This document shows positions 18,572 to 27,274 of a stretch of DNA of 46,366 nucleotides, piece after piece; the stretch's first letter is position 1, and each line of letters begins with the position of its first letter. Position numbers and translations under genes: made by a program. The notes beneath the pieces were generated by a model. The model was not told the DNA's origin. It saw nothing but the letters and a program-made list of their open reading frames with translations, and searched no databases. The stretch lies in NCBI GenBank assembly GCA_016935435.1, contig JAFGQZ010000031.1, positions 1-46,366 on the forward strand, in the 5' to 3' direction. This stretch comes from Bacteroidales bacterium. Lineage in GTDB: Bacteria > Bacteroidota > Bacteroidia > Bacteroidales > UBA10428.

Positions 18572-18945
18572 AAAACATTAAACAACGCCATACCATATCA
18601 GCTACTGTGGAAGAAGTTTATACAGCCCTTACAAATCCGCTTACTATTGAACTATGGAGCGGTTTTCCGGCAGAATTTGTACAGGAGGAAGGTGCTGAAT
18701 TTTCGATATGGGATGGCGATATAACCGGAAAAATCCTTAAACTGGCAGAAAACCAGATGGTACAGCAACAATGGTATTTCGATACTCAGGAAGAAATGTC
18801 GGTGGTTACCATACGCCTGACAAAAGAGGGCAATAATACCGTGGCCGAACTGGTACACGAAAATGTGCCCGAAGAAGCATACGACGATATGGTAAACGGC
18901 TGGAAACGTTATTATTTCGGGGCAATAAAGAAATACTTTTCCTGA
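18568..18945 (+). CDS. SRPBCC/AHSA1-type START-like domain protein
   Basis: This is a 125-residue helix-grip protein of the activator-of-Hsp90/SRPBCC class. It has ISATVEEVYTALTNPLTIELWSG at the N-terminus, FSIWDGDITGKILKL in the middle strands, and a final helix GWKRYYFGAIKKYF. Such proteins bind small hydrophobic ligands, and no specific role can be given. It is translationally coupled to the PfkB kinase by an ATGA overlap. Confidence 0.85.
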   Translation: MKNIKQRHTISATVEEVYTALTNPLTIELWSGFPAEFVQEEGAEFSIWDGDITGKILKLAENQMVQQQWYFDTQEEMSVVTIRLTKEGNNTVAELVHENVPEEAYDDMVNGWKRYYFGAIKKYFS

Positions 18946-18996
18946 TATGCGCCCCTGCATATATTACTTAAAGGCACTAAGTAATACATAAAACTT

Positions 18997-19698
18997 ATGG
19001 AACAGGAAAAACTATTTGGGCAAAATTGGGAAAAACTGTTTAAACCTGGCGCTATTGCTGCAATAGTAATTGTGGCGCTTATACCTATTCAGATTTTTAT
19101 TTTTGCTGCCTATCCGCCTCCGGATAATCCAGCAGGTTTTTTCGAGCTTTTTTCCAAAAACTGGTTTTTAGGTTTGCTAAGCCTCGATTTGCTTTATATT
19201 ATTAATAACACGGTTATAATAGTTTTATACCTGGCTCTTTTTGCGGCTCTTAAGAATACAAGTTTTATAGGGATGTTAACAGCTTTAGCATTTGGACTTA
19301 TAGGTATTACATCGTATTATTCATCGGCAGTTGCTTTCGAAATGCTTTCTGTTGGCAAACAATACAATCAGGCTGTAACGGTTGAAATGAAACAACAACT
19401 TATGGCGGTTGGGTATGCTATGTTGGCAACTTACAAAGGAACATCGTTTGATGTTTATTATGTGCTTAATGCCATTACCTTATTAATAATATCGGTAATA
19501 ATGTTCAGATCTTCTGTTTTTACCAGGCCAACTGCTGTTTGGGGGATAATCTCTGGTATATTTATGATAATACCCTCAACTGCCGGAAAAATCGGACTGG
19601 TATTTTCATTAATTTCATTAATTCCATGGATTGTTTTTTCGATAATGGTGGCCAAAAAGCTATTTTGGTTGCATAGGGCATCTATAAAGGCATTTTAG
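18997..19698 (+). CDS. Polytopic membrane protein, DUF4386-like
   Basis: This 233-residue protein has about six hydrophobic segments (for example AIAAIVIVALIPIQIFIFAA, NNTVIIVLYLALFAAL, ALLIISVIMF-like, and IGLVFSLISLIPWIVFSIMV). The pattern resembles DUF4386-type integral membrane proteins, but I am not certain of the family. No catalytic motif is visible. Its TAG stop overlaps the TAA of the convergent anti-sigma gene at 19695-19698, so there is no terminator between them. Expression of one could affect the other. Confidence 0.65.
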   Translation: MEQEKLFGQNWEKLFKPGAIAAIVIVALIPIQIFIFAAYPPPDNPAGFFELFSKNWFLGLLSLDLLYIINNTVIIVLYLALFAALKNTSFIGMLTALAFGLIGITSYYSSAVAFEMLSVGKQYNQAVTVEMKQQLMAVGYAMLATYKGTSFDVYYVLNAITLLIISVIMFRSSVFTRPTAVWGIISGIFMIIPSTAGKIGLVFSLISLIPWIVFSIMVAKKLFWLHRASIKAF

Positions 19699-20750
19699 TT
19701 GCTGCCAATTTTTCTTTTAATATTGAAAGTTTCTGACGACAGGGCAAATTCTGTTAACCGGCCTCGTTCGTCAGTTTGCGATTCAAACCTTAAATCGCCT
19801 TCAACCATATTATTGATGCCGTTAATGCTTGTTTGTATTACATCGTTGATGGTAATTTGCGAAGCTTTGGCATAGATATTCACCCCTTTTTCCCTGATTG
19901 GGTTTCTGAAAGCTGGTTCGCTGAGCGTTTTTTGTCCTGTCAGGTTTATTTGCGGGTTAATGCTGGCAATTTCTCTTTGAAGGTATATATTTTCAATTCG
20001 CATGCTGCGAGGCACCAGCGAAGATATGATAATAATGCCATCGTCGTTGTCCGACGCAGTATCGACTACTGCCAGCATGGTTGGTTTGTTATTTACCTGG
20101 GTTTTAGAAAAATGGCTTACTTTTTTTAGATTTTCCGTTATTTTTATTTTTTCTGCCACCGTGGCTGTATCAGGTATAATTAAAGCCGGAACCTTTTTAT
20201 GGTCAACTGCAACGGATGATATTACTGAGGGTTGGGTGACCGGGTTTGTATTGCGAAACATAAATAAGGTAGCCAGCGAGGCAGCTGCGGCAAATGTCGA
20301 AATTAGCGCAATTCTTCGAATGCCTGTATCTGCTGATGTTCGTTTTTTCAGCATTTTTTTTCCTTCGAAAACCTCACTTTTATCCGGGTTGAGGCGTGCC
20401 TGCCTGTATTTCGAAAAGATGTTCTGTTTTTTTGGGTTGCCATTAATATAAGCTAAAAGGTTCTGCTGCATGGCTGTATCCAAGTCGCCTTCGTGGAAAG
20501 CAATGCACATTTCATCGAAATTGCTTTCGCTAATGGTTAAAGTATTAATATTTTTTGTAAGATATGAAAAATTGGCAGGTTTGCCATTTTGCGAAGTGGG
20601 CAAGGGCAATTCCCGCATATAGTTGAGCAATTCGGCAATATCGGGGTTTTCTGCCAAAAACAAGACGAATGGAGCCACAAGTTCCTGTGCTAAAGTACCT
20701 TCGAGGTAATCAAGGGCATAAATCTCATAATTATCTGCGTTAATTCTCAT
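19695..20750 (-). CDS. Putative membrane anti-sigma factor
   Basis: This 351-residue protein is encoded two bases after the ECF sigma gene. One transmembrane helix lies at about residues 146-165, giving a cytoplasmic N-terminal half and a periplasmic C-terminal half. The cytoplasmic half holds two similar segments: residues 7-45 (YEIYALDYLEGTL, then FLAENP) and 77-120 (FDEMCIAFHEGDL, then YINGNP). They look like an internal duplication of the sigma-binding module. The periplasmic half is rich in polar residues and shows no enzyme motif. Position and topology support an anti-sigma role, but no family signature proves it. Confidence 0.72.
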   Translation of the reverse strand: MRINADNYEIYALDYLEGTLAQELVAPFVLFLAENPDIAELLNYMRELPLPTSQNGKPANFSYLTKNINTLTISESNFDEMCIAFHEGDLDTAMQQNLLAYINGNPKKQNIFSKYRQARLNPDKSEVFEGKKMLKKRTSADTGIRRIALISTFAAAASLATLFMFRNTNPVTQPSVISSVAVDHKKVPALIIPDTATVAEKIKITENLKKVSHFSKTQVNNKPTMLAVVDTASDNDDGIIIISSLVPRSMRIENIYLQREIASINPQINLTGQKTLSEPAFRNPIREKGVNIYAKASQITINDVIQTSINGINNMVEGDLRFESQTDERGRLTEFALSSETFNIKRKIGSN

Positions 20751-20752
20751 AG

Positions 20753-21238
20753 TTAAATTACGGCTTCAATTGTCCCGATATACTGCATTAAAAACTGACG
20801 TGCCCGGTAAATATATACTTTAACCTGGCTTTCGTTGAGCCCTGTTATTTCTTCAATTTCTTTATAGTTGTACCCTTCATAGTCGCGCAACAGCAATACC
20901 GATCGTTGTATTTCAGGAAGCCTGGAAACGGCTTCGTCCAAAACTTCCTTCAGATCGGAATACTGGCCCGTGGCTGTGCCTGCATAAGGTGCAATTTCGT
21001 CTAAAACCGTAACCGTTTTTTCCCGGCGAATCATATCAATCATGGTATGATAAGCTGTGGTAAACAGGTACGATTTGGCCTTGTCGAAATTTACATCGGT
21101 GTACCTTGTCCAAAGCCGGGTATAGGTTTCCTGCACTACATCACGCGATTGTTCACTGTCGCGGAGGTTTTTCAGTATAAACCTGTAAATGCCGTCGGCA
21201 AATTGTTCAACACACAAATTGTATTCAGCAATGGTCAT
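20753..21238 (-). CDS. ECF-type RNA polymerase sigma factor
   Basis: This 161-residue group IV sigma factor has region 2 at about residues 12-75 (RDVVQETYTRLWTRY, then AKSYLFTTAYHTMIDMIRRE). Region 4 is at about 105-158 (LPEIQRSVLLLRDYEGYNY, then ITGLNESQVKVYIYRARQ). The putative anti-sigma follows two bases downstream. A TGTAAC-N17-GTC promoter lies 25 bases upstream of its ATG and recurs before two outer-membrane beta-barrel genes, so the factor probably activates its own operon and those genes. Confidence 0.93.
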   Translation of the reverse strand: MTIAEYNLCVEQFADGIYRFILKNLRDSEQSRDVVQETYTRLWTRYTDVNFDKAKSYLFTTAYHTMIDMIRREKTVTVLDEIAPYAGTATGQYSDLKEVLDEAVSRLPEIQRSVLLLRDYEGYNYKEIEEITGLNESQVKVYIYRARQFLMQYIGTIEAVI

Positions 21239-21262
21239 TATAAAAAAGTAGTTCGCCGGTAT

Positions 21263-21288
21263 GACGGCAAATGTTGCAGGAAGTTACA
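21263..21288 (-). promoter_or_regulatory. Putative ECF promoter of the sigma/anti-sigma operon
   Basis: On the minus strand, TGTAAC at 21288-21283 is followed by a 17-base spacer and GTC at 21265-21263. The spacing AAC-N17-GTC is identical to the sites at 22061-22086 and 26107-26132. ECF promoters typically have AAC in the -35 element and GTC or CGTC in the -10 element. Confidence 0.65.
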
Positions 21289-21338
21289 CGAGAATGAAAA
21301 AAAATCAAGTTTTTCATCATCGGGTTTTCTTATATTGA

Positions 21339-21370
21339 ACAAAAAAACCCCGGCAAAGCCTGCCGGGGTT
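21339..21370 (-). terminator. Rho-independent terminator downstream of the 21426 beta-barrel gene
   Basis: AACCCCGGCA pairs with TGCCGGGGTT (21346-21355 with 21361-21370) around a five-base loop. On the minus strand it ends in a T-run. It isolates the beta-barrel gene from the sigma operon. Confidence 0.9.
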
Positions 21371-21425
21371 GGGGAAAATATGAGGTTAAGCATATCTGTC
21401 AGTTTTTATTGGAAGGAAAAACTTC

Positions 21426-22025
21426 TTATCGGAAATAACCAAACTTAAACGATAGAAAAAAACCGGGTTTGGCAAAATCGCGTGAAGTGTAAACATTGTC
21501 GGTATTGTAAACCAAGTTGTAGGTAACCCCTCCGCCAAGCCTGAAAAACCTTGAAAAGTTCAGTTCTATTTCAGCTGTCGGGTTAAAAACCAGAACATTG
21601 TCGGTTGAAAGAGGTTCGGGTGTTATGCTATGCGATTGCCATCCGCTTTGGTATTCCATAATGCTGCCCCAACCAATTTGCGCGTGAATTACCGGGTGTA
21701 TGGCCTTATGGCCTGTAAAGGTATAGCCTGCCCAAAAACCTCCATGGCCAAAAACCATAACATTATCGGGGTTGTTTTTGAAGGCAATTTCATTGGTTTT
21801 GCCCATGCCATAAGCGCCCAGGAACAGGTTGTTGATGATAACACCGCCACCGCCGCCCATCATGTGCACAAAGTCGCCGCCAATTTGGGTGAAAGACATT
21901 ACCGGGCCCCCAAAGCCACTAATTTTTATGTTTGTGAAGTCGCCAATTGTCTGATATTCGTTTTCCTGAGAATGTGCCAGGGTAAACAGGCATACTGAAA
22001 AAATGGACAAAATAAATTTTTTCAT
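21426..22025 (-). CDS. Small outer-membrane beta-barrel-like protein, predicted ECF target
   Basis: This 199-residue exported protein has the signal peptide MKKFILSIFSVCLFTLAHSQ. ATG 22025 begins it, although an ATG four codons upstream exists. The mature part starts with a GDFTNIKISGFGGPVMSF segment and a glycine cluster (MMGGGGGVIINN). It continues in short amphipathic strands with aromatic ends (GFWAGYTF, FFRLGGGVTYNLVY) and finishes FFLSFKFGYFR, a typical closing strand with C-terminal aromatic residues. I know such proteins only as conserved hypotheticals of Bacteroidetes. It is preceded by a TGCAAC-N17-GTC promoter and followed by its own terminator, next to the sigma operon. Confidence 0.75.
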   Translation of the reverse strand: MKKFILSIFSVCLFTLAHSQENEYQTIGDFTNIKISGFGGPVMSFTQIGGDFVHMMGGGGGVIINNLFLGAYGMGKTNEIAFKNNPDNVMVFGHGGFWAGYTFTGHKAIHPVIHAQIGWGSIMEYQSGWQSHSITPEPLSTDNVLVFNPTAEIELNFSRFFRLGGGVTYNLVYNTDNVYTSRDFAKPGFFLSFKFGYFR

Positions 22026-22060
22026 AGTTAAAATCATTTATTGTTTGTTTGGAAAAGAAA

Positions 22061-22086
22061 GACACCTCTTTTCAACAAAGGTTGCA
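22061..22086 (-). promoter_or_regulatory. Putative ECF promoter of the 21426 beta-barrel gene
   Basis: On the minus strand, TGCAAC at 22086-22081, a 17-base spacer and GTC at 22063-22061. It lies 36 bases before ATG 22025. It matches the sigma-gene promoter in both elements and in spacer length. Confidence 0.65.
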
Positions 22087-22095
22087 CCAATGAAT

Positions 22096-22127
22096 AAAAA
22101 AGCCTGGTTTTTGCCAGGCTTTTTTTC
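22096..22127. terminator. Terminator downstream of queA
   Basis: AAAAAAGCCTGG pairs with CCAGGCTTTTTT around the loop TTTTTG. It lies 40 bases beyond the queA stop on the minus strand and is symmetrical enough to act both ways. It separates queA from the ECF promoter of the next gene. Confidence 0.85.
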
Positions 22128-22166
22128 AGAATAACTGCCTTAGGTGTATTTTAAGCAGTAAAAAAC

Positions 22167-23216
22167 TTAGATAATAAGCATTGCATCGCCATAGGTTCCA
22201 AATCGGTATTTCTCTTTAATGGCAACCTGGTAGGCTTCGAAAAGGAAATCGTATCCTGCAAATGCCGAAACGGTCATTAATAAAGTAGAAAGTGGCAGGT
22301 GGAAATTCGAAATCATCGAAGTAGGAACACTAAAATCGTATGGCGGAAAAATAAATTTATTGGTCCATCCATCGTAAGGTTTAACAAACCCCTGGGTCGA
22401 TACAGAACTTTCCAGTGTACGTAAAACTGTTGTACCAACAGCACAAACCTGGTTGTGTGTTTCTTTTGCTTTATTAATAACGTTTACCGCAGCATCGGGA
22501 ATAATTATCCGTTCCGAGTCCATTTTGTGCTTGGTAAGGTCTTCCACGTCCACTGTGCGGAAATTGCCCAGGCCGACATGCAGGGTAATTTCTGCAAAAT
22601 GCAGGCCGTTAATTTCGAGCCTTTTCAATAGTTCGCGGCTAAAGTGCAGGCCGGCAGTCGGGGCAGCAACAGCTCCCTCGTGTTTGGCAAAAATTGTCTG
22701 GTAGCGGTCTTTATCTTCGGGTTGTACCTGTCGTTTAATAAATTTTGGCAGTGGGGTTTCCCCAAGTCCATATAGGGTTGCTTTAAACTCGTCGTAGTTG
22801 CCGTCGAACAAAAAGCGGAGGGTGCGTCCACGCGATGTTGTATTGTCAATTACTTCGGCAACCAGTATATCATTATCGCCGAAGTAAAGTTTGTTGCCAA
22901 TGCGGATTTTCCTTGCCGGATCCACCAAAACATCCCACAGACGTTGTTCTTTGTTGAGTTCCCTGAGCAGGAACACTTCGATTTCGGCACCGGTTTTTTC
23001 TTTATTGCCATAAAGCCTTGCCGGGAAAACTTTGGTATTGTTGAATACCATAACATCGTTTTCGCCGTAATAATCGATTATTTCTTTGAAAACCTTGTGT
23101 TCGATGGTGCCTTTTTCGCGGTTCAGTACCATCAATCTCGATTCATCGCGGTTATCCGACGGGTAATGGGCTATCAGGCTCTCCGGAAGGTCGTATTTGT
23201 ATTGCGATAATTTCAT
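22167..23216 (-). CDS. queA: S-adenosylmethionine:tRNA ribosyltransferase-isomerase
   Basis: This 349-residue QueA makes epoxyqueuosine in tRNA by transferring and rearranging the ribose of SAM. Diagnostic stretches are [20 protein letters not shown] at the N-terminus, [41 protein letters not shown] and the C-terminal [11 protein letters not shown]. The length is typical. It is last in a same-strand gene string ftsX-DUF3098-uppP-truB-queA, with a 58-base gap after truB, and ends at the 22096 terminator. Confidence 0.97.
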   Translation of the reverse strand: MKLSQYKYDLPESLIAHYPSDNRDESRLMVLNREKGTIEHKVFKEIIDYYGENDVMVFNNTKVFPARLYGNKEKTGAEIEVFLLRELNKEQRLWDVLVDPARKIRIGNKLYFGDNDILVAEVIDNTTSRGRTLRFLFDGNYDEFKATLYGLGETPLPKFIKRQVQPEDKDRYQTIFAKHEGAVAAPTAGLHFSRELLKRLEINGLHFAEITLHVGLGNFRTVDVEDLTKHKMDSERIIIPDAAVNVINKAKETHNQVCAVGTTVLRTLESSVSTQGFVKPYDGWTNKFIFPPYDFSVPTSMISNFHLPLSTLLMTVSAFAGYDFLFEAYQVAIKEKYRFGTYGDAMLII

Positions 23217-23274
23217 TGTATATATTTTGTTTATTTGTAATGAGCGTGCCTTATACGTTGTAATTCCAATAAGG

Positions 23275-23958
23275 TTACAGTGTTTCTAAAATATTTTCAA
23301 ATTTTTGTATTGTTAATGCCCCTTCTAACGTATAACTACCAATTTGCGTGCGCTGGAGGGCTGTTAAATAAGCCCCCGACTGCAATTCCCTGCCCAAATC
23401 GCGGGCAACCGAGCGGATATAGGTTCCCTTGCTGCTGTTAATACGTATCACGGCATGAAGGTTTTCGTAGCTTATCAGTTCTATTTCGTTAATGGTAATT
23501 TTCGAAGGTTTTAATTCTATTTCAATTCCTTTTCGGGCAAAATGGTACGCCCGTTTACCATCGACATATTTTGCCGAAAAATCGGGGGGTATTTGTTCTA
23601 TTTCACCCCGAAATTTCATCAATGCGCCTTCAATCGTTGATTTATCAATATGTTCTGTCGGGTAAACCTTATCCACCAATGTTTCTTTATCGAACGAAGG
23701 GGTAGTTTCGCCTATTTTCATTTCTGCAATATATTCTTTGTCAAACCCGGTTAGTTCGGGTATTTTTTTTGTTGCTTTGCCAGTGCATATAACCATCAGT
23801 CCGGTTGCCAATGGGTCGAGTGTTCCGGCATGGCCGACTTTCAGTTTTTTAATGTTCAGTTTCCTGCAAAGCAGCCAGCGAATTTTGTTCACTAACTGGA
23901 ACGATGTCCAGCCGTATGGCTTGTCGAATAGTAGTACCTCGCCTTCTGTGAAGTTCAT
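23275..23958 (-). CDS. truB: tRNA pseudouridine(55) synthase
   Basis: This 227-residue TruB isomerises U55 of tRNA. It has [19 protein letters not shown] near the start and the catalytic aspartate in [21 protein letters not shown]. Later signatures are [13 protein letters not shown] and [18 protein letters not shown]. It lacks the long C-terminal PUA extension, as is usual for this phylum. Its ATG shares one base with the uppP stop (TAATG on the minus strand), so translation is probably coupled. Confidence 0.96.
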   Translation of the reverse strand: MNFTEGEVLLFDKPYGWTSFQLVNKIRWLLCRKLNIKKLKVGHAGTLDPLATGLMVICTGKATKKIPELTGFDKEYIAEMKIGETTPSFDKETLVDKVYPTEHIDKSTIEGALMKFRGEIEQIPPDFSAKYVDGKRAYHFARKGIEIELKPSKITINEIELISYENLHAVIRINSSKGTYIRSVARDLGRELQSGAYLTALQRTQIGSYTLEGALTIQKFENILETL

Positions 23959-24737
23959 TAAACAATTTTTAAATCGGCCCCCGATGCCAAAAGTACAATA
24001 ATCAACAGGCCTATTGCAATTCTGTAATAGCCAAAGATTTTAAACCCGTGCTTTGTAAGATAGCCAATAAACCCTTTAATGGCAAGCATTGCCACAATAA
24101 AGGCAACAATATTGCCGGTTAATAAAATTTTTAAATTTGATACATTGATGGATTCGTACGCTTTAAAAAGTTCGAAAGCTGCTGCTGCGAACATGGTAGG
24201 TACGGCCAGGAAAAATGAAAATTCGGCGGCATTCTTTCGGTTCAATTTTTGTGTGAGCCCGCCAATAATAGTGGCTGCCGAGCGCGACACACCGGGTATC
24301 ATGGCAATAACCTGAAAAAAACCAATTTTTAATGCTTTGGGGTAGCTGATTTCCTGATTTTCGGCTGGTTTTTTAAACCAGTTATCGACAAAAACAAGTA
24401 TTATTCCGCCCAATACCAGCGAAATGGCAACAACCAAAACATTTTCGAGCAGGCTTTCGATAAAACTGTTGAACAACAAACCGAGTATAGCAGCAGGCAA
24501 AAATGCCACAAACAGCTTTAAATAGAAGTTAAACGATTGGAAAAAGCGTTTCCAATACAATACTATAACTGAAAGAATAGCCCCAAATTGAATATTTACC
24601 GTAAACATTCGCACGAAGTCGGTGCTTTCCATCCCCAGCAGTTTTTGGGTAATAATCATATGTCCGGTTGACGAAACCGGCAGGAATTCTGTAATTCCTT
24701 CAACTATTGCTATAATAATTGCCTGTAATGTATCCAT
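23958..24737 (-). CDS. uppP: Undecaprenyl-diphosphatase
   Basis: This integral membrane phosphatase of about 259 residues recycles the lipid carrier for peptidoglycan and O-antigen synthesis. It has both conserved motifs: [15 protein letters not shown] near residue 14 and [14 protein letters not shown]. Seven to eight hydrophobic helices are seen. I take ATG 24737 ([14 protein letters not shown]) over an in-frame GTG four codons upstream because it fits the family start. It overlaps truB by one base. Confidence 0.96.
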   Translation of the reverse strand: MDTLQAIIIAIVEGITEFLPVSSTGHMIITQKLLGMESTDFVRMFTVNIQFGAILSVIVLYWKRFFQSFNFYLKLFVAFLPAAILGLLFNSFIESLLENVLVVAISLVLGGIILVFVDNWFKKPAENQEISYPKALKIGFFQVIAMIPGVSRSAATIIGGLTQKLNRKNAAEFSFFLAVPTMFAAAAFELFKAYESINVSNLKILLTGNIVAFIVAMLAIKGFIGYLTKHGFKIFGYYRIAIGLLIIVLLASGADLKIV

Positions 24738-24794
24738 AATATGTGGCACTTGGGCCAGGGGGAATAATATAATTAATATTCGTGGAAAACAGTT

Positions 24795-25043
24795 TTATTC
24801 CGATGGTTTTTTCATGATGGCCCAGATTTCAAAAATAAACCCGGCCAAAACTATAATTGGGGCCAGTGTAATACGTCTTGGCGAAAAAACTTCGTCGCCG
24901 TTGAACAGGTTGGGATCGGTAGTGCGGCCACCAATCATTAATATAAAACCTATAACAATTATCAAAAAGCCAATGGCCAGCAACTTATAGTTTTCTTTTC
25001 CGAGGGCAAAGCCTGCCTTAGGTGTATCAGTTTGTTTGTTCAT
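24795..25043 (-). CDS. DUF3098 small membrane protein
   Basis: This 82-residue protein has two hydrophobic helices (KLLAIGFLIIVIGFILMIGG and ITLAPIIVLAGFIFEIWAIM). It has the family start FALGKENYKLLAIGF and the central RTTDPNLFN, recognised as DUF3098. Its position directly behind ftsX is common in Bacteroidetes and suggests an accessory role in the divisome or envelope, but none has been assigned. It begins two bases after the ftsX stop. Confidence 0.85.
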   Translation of the reverse strand: MNKQTDTPKAGFALGKENYKLLAIGFLIIVIGFILMIGGRTTDPNLFNGDEVFSPRRITLAPIIVLAGFIFEIWAIMKKPSE

Positions 25044-25045
25044 GG

Positions 25046-25924
25046 TTATGTATAAAGTTTATCTGTTTCAATGTTCAAATACTTATTTATTGCAAAGAAT
25101 GTAGATATCCAATTAAGGGTAATGCCAATAATAATAACCACACAATAGAGAACTGACAATTCAATTAAGTCGTTAAGAAATTGCATACCGGGCACCTGTT
25201 GCTGAAGAAAGTACATCAGTAGGGTAAGTATCAGGTTGGCTAGCAAAGCTGCAATAAGCCCCTGAATAGCACTATGGTAAAGAAAAGGGCGGCGAATATA
25301 ATATGGTGTGGCACCAACAAGTTGCATGGTTCGCAAAATAAACCGCTTGGCATAAACCGAAAGGCGGATGGTATTGTGTATTAGGGTTAAGGCAATAAGC
25401 AACAATAATGCACTTAAAATAAGAATATAAATAGTTATTAACCGGATATTTTCGTTTACTGCCTGGATGAGGTTTTTCTGATAATATACCTCTTTAATGC
25501 CGTCGAATTCTTTTAGGTCCCTTTCAATAACAGGAATGCTGTCGTTATTAGCATACGATGCCAGAAATTTTACTTCAATGGCTGGTAAAAGGGGGTTATA
25601 GCCCAGGGTTTGAATGAAGTCTTCGCCGAGGGCTTCCTGCAAATCCACTGCAGCCTGTTCTTTGGTTATATATTTGGTTTCTTTAACATATTTTCTGGCA
25701 TCGAGCGATTTCTGTATGCGGAAAATTTCAACTTCCGGCAGGGTTTCGTTAAGAATTACCTTAAAATGTATATTTTCTTTAACGTAATTCCCAATTTGAT
25801 TTGTTTTTAGCAGCAGAAGCCCAACTATGCCCAAAAGTAAGAGCAACAGCGATATGCTTATTGTAGAGGTAATATAGGAGCTACGCAGCCTGCGCTTCTC
25901 TATTCCTGGTTCGTTTCGGGGCAT
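25046..25924 (-). CDS. ftsX: Cell division protein FtsX (ABC transporter permease)
   Basis: This permease of about 292 residues has the FtsX layout. One membrane helix lies near residues 23-45 (ISISLLLLLLGIVGLLLL). A periplasmic domain follows, with the typical IFRIQKSLDARKYVKETKYI and ALGEDFIQTLGYNPLLPAIEV stretches. Three C-terminal helices contain the FtsX-family TIRLSVYAKRFILRTMQLVG linker. With FtsE it activates peptidoglycan hydrolases at division. FtsE is not in the window. I use ATG 25924 because the upstream in-frame start is GTG. It heads the ftsX-DUF3098-uppP-truB-queA string. Confidence 0.93.
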   Translation of the reverse strand: MPRNEPGIEKRRLRSSYITSTISISLLLLLLGIVGLLLLKTNQIGNYVKENIHFKVILNETLPEVEIFRIQKSLDARKYVKETKYITKEQAAVDLQEALGEDFIQTLGYNPLLPAIEVKFLASYANNDSIPVIERDLKEFDGIKEVYYQKNLIQAVNENIRLITIYILILSALLLLIALTLIHNTIRLSVYAKRFILRTMQLVGATPYYIRRPFLYHSAIQGLIAALLANLILTLLMYFLQQQVPGMQFLNDLIELSVLYCVVIIIGITLNWISTFFAINKYLNIETDKLYT

Positions 25925-26106
25925 ATTATCAGCAAAATAAGGCACAAAAATAAAAAGAAATGATTAGTAATTGCTTATAGAGTCATATTAATAATTGTTA
26001 ATTTTTTATCATAAGCCCTAAGTTGTTTATAATTATAGGTTTCCCAGGCTTGTAATATATATTTTTAAGTAAAACCAACAATTAAAGCGATATTTTTTCT
26101 TGTAGC

Positions 26107-26132
26107 TGTAACTTTTCGTTTGCAGGGGCGTC
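26107..26132 (+). promoter_or_regulatory. Putative ECF promoter of the 26161 beta-barrel gene
   Basis: TGTAAC at 26107-26112, a 17-base spacer and GTC at 26130-26132, preceded by C. It lies 28 bases before the ATG and has the same elements and spacing as the two sites by the sigma gene 4-5 kb away. Confidence 0.65.
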
Positions 26133-26160
26133 ACACATTCAAATAACAAAAACAAGAACG

Positions 26161-27159
26161 ATGAAACAGTTTTTATTCTCAGGATTTATTTGCGCAATTA
26201 CTTTTTCTGTAATGGCCCAGGAGGCAGATAGTGTTGGTGAACCATTGAAGGAGAAAGGTTATCAGGTTTTGGAAAACGATGAGGTAGAAATAATTACCGA
26301 CGAAATCGTTAAAAAGGGGAAAGCCGATTCTACTACCTTCAGGCTTGGAACTACCGAAATAAATATTATTGAAGAAGATGGTGAAACTTCAATAAAAATT
26401 AAAGAAGTTAATAAAAATAACGAATCTGAAAGTGATGAGGGAAACAGGATTGCAGAAACCCCTGACGAGCCTGAAGTTCCCGAAATACCTGAAGTTCCCG
26501 GATATGACGATGAAGGGGAAAGAAAAAACAAAAAAGGCGACGGTAAGTTTAAAGGCCATTGGGCTGGCTTTTCCTTTGGCCTGAATAATTATATTGATAA
26601 AAATTTTTCGCTGGCACGTACCCCCGAAAACGAATTTCTTAATGTAAACACCGGCAAGTCATGGAATTTTAACCTAAATATCAGCCAGTATAGTTTTCCG
26701 GTTTACCGCGACAGGTTTGGTTTGGTTACCGGACTGGGTTTCGAATGGTCGAACTACCACTTCGAAAACAACAACTCCATACAAAAACTGAATGGGTCTA
26801 TACAGCCGCTTGATTTGCCGGAGAAGCCGCGGAAAAACCGTTTACAGACTACGTATCTTACAATTCCCCTGCTTGCCGAGCTTCAGTTTCTTAAGGGGGG
26901 AAGAAACAACAGGTTGTTTGTTTCCGGGGGCCTTATCGGCGGGTTAAAGTTAACATCGAATGTGAAAATTAAGGTCGATAACGATCCTTCAAAAACAAAA
27001 GACGATTTTTACCTTAATCCATTTCGCTACGGACTTACAGCCAGGGTTGGCTATAAAATGGTAAAACTTTATGCCAACTATTATATTACACCTTTGTTTG
27101 TAAAAAACCGGGGGCCCGAATTATACCCTGTAGCAGCCGGATTGCTAATGAGTTTTTGA
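26161..27159 (+). CDS. Outer-membrane beta-barrel protein with acidic linker, predicted ECF target
   Basis: This is a 332-residue protein with a signal peptide (MKQFLFSGFICAITFSVMAQ). Residues of about 22-120 are strongly acidic and end in a proline-glutamate repeat (PEVPEIPEVPG) and a short basic patch (RKNKKGDGK). The remainder is a PorT-type barrel, opening GHWAGFSFGLNNY and closing with LYPVAAGLLMSF. Alternating aromatic strands include LVTGLGFEWSNYHF and YGLTARVGYKMVKLYANYYI. The acidic part should face the periplasm. It is divergent from ftsX, carries its own ECF promoter and ends at a strong terminator. Function unknown. Confidence 0.78.
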   Translation: MKQFLFSGFICAITFSVMAQEADSVGEPLKEKGYQVLENDEVEIITDEIVKKGKADSTTFRLGTTEINIIEEDGETSIKIKEVNKNNESESDEGNRIAETPDEPEVPEIPEVPGYDDEGERKNKKGDGKFKGHWAGFSFGLNNYIDKNFSLARTPENEFLNVNTGKSWNFNLNISQYSFPVYRDRFGLVTGLGFEWSNYHFENNNSIQKLNGSIQPLDLPEKPRKNRLQTTYLTIPLLAELQFLKGGRNNRLFVSGGLIGGLKLTSNVKIKVDNDPSKTKDDFYLNPFRYGLTARVGYKMVKLYANYYITPLFVKNRGPELYPVAAGLLMSF

Positions 27160-27189
27160 AAGTAGTTCAATCAATGTGGTTTATTTGTG

Positions 27190-27220
27190 CCCTGTACTTT
27201 TATAAAGTACAGGGTTTTTT
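27190..27220 (+). terminator. Rho-independent terminator after the 26161 gene
   Basis: CCCTGTACTTT pairs perfectly with AAAGTACAGGG around the loop TAT and is followed by six T. It is one of the strongest terminators in the window. Confidence 0.93.
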
Positions 27221-27274
27221 ACGAAAAGTAAATAAAGGTAAACCCCTTTTTATCCGTAAGCGACAATTATAGTG

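Noticed and set aside
23254..23279. A fourth possible ECF promoter before queA on the minus strand: TGTAAC, 17 bases, then GTA
   Set aside because: The -10 element is GTA instead of GTC and overlaps the end of truB. queA belongs to the ftsX-truB gene string and does not encode an envelope protein. Probably chance.
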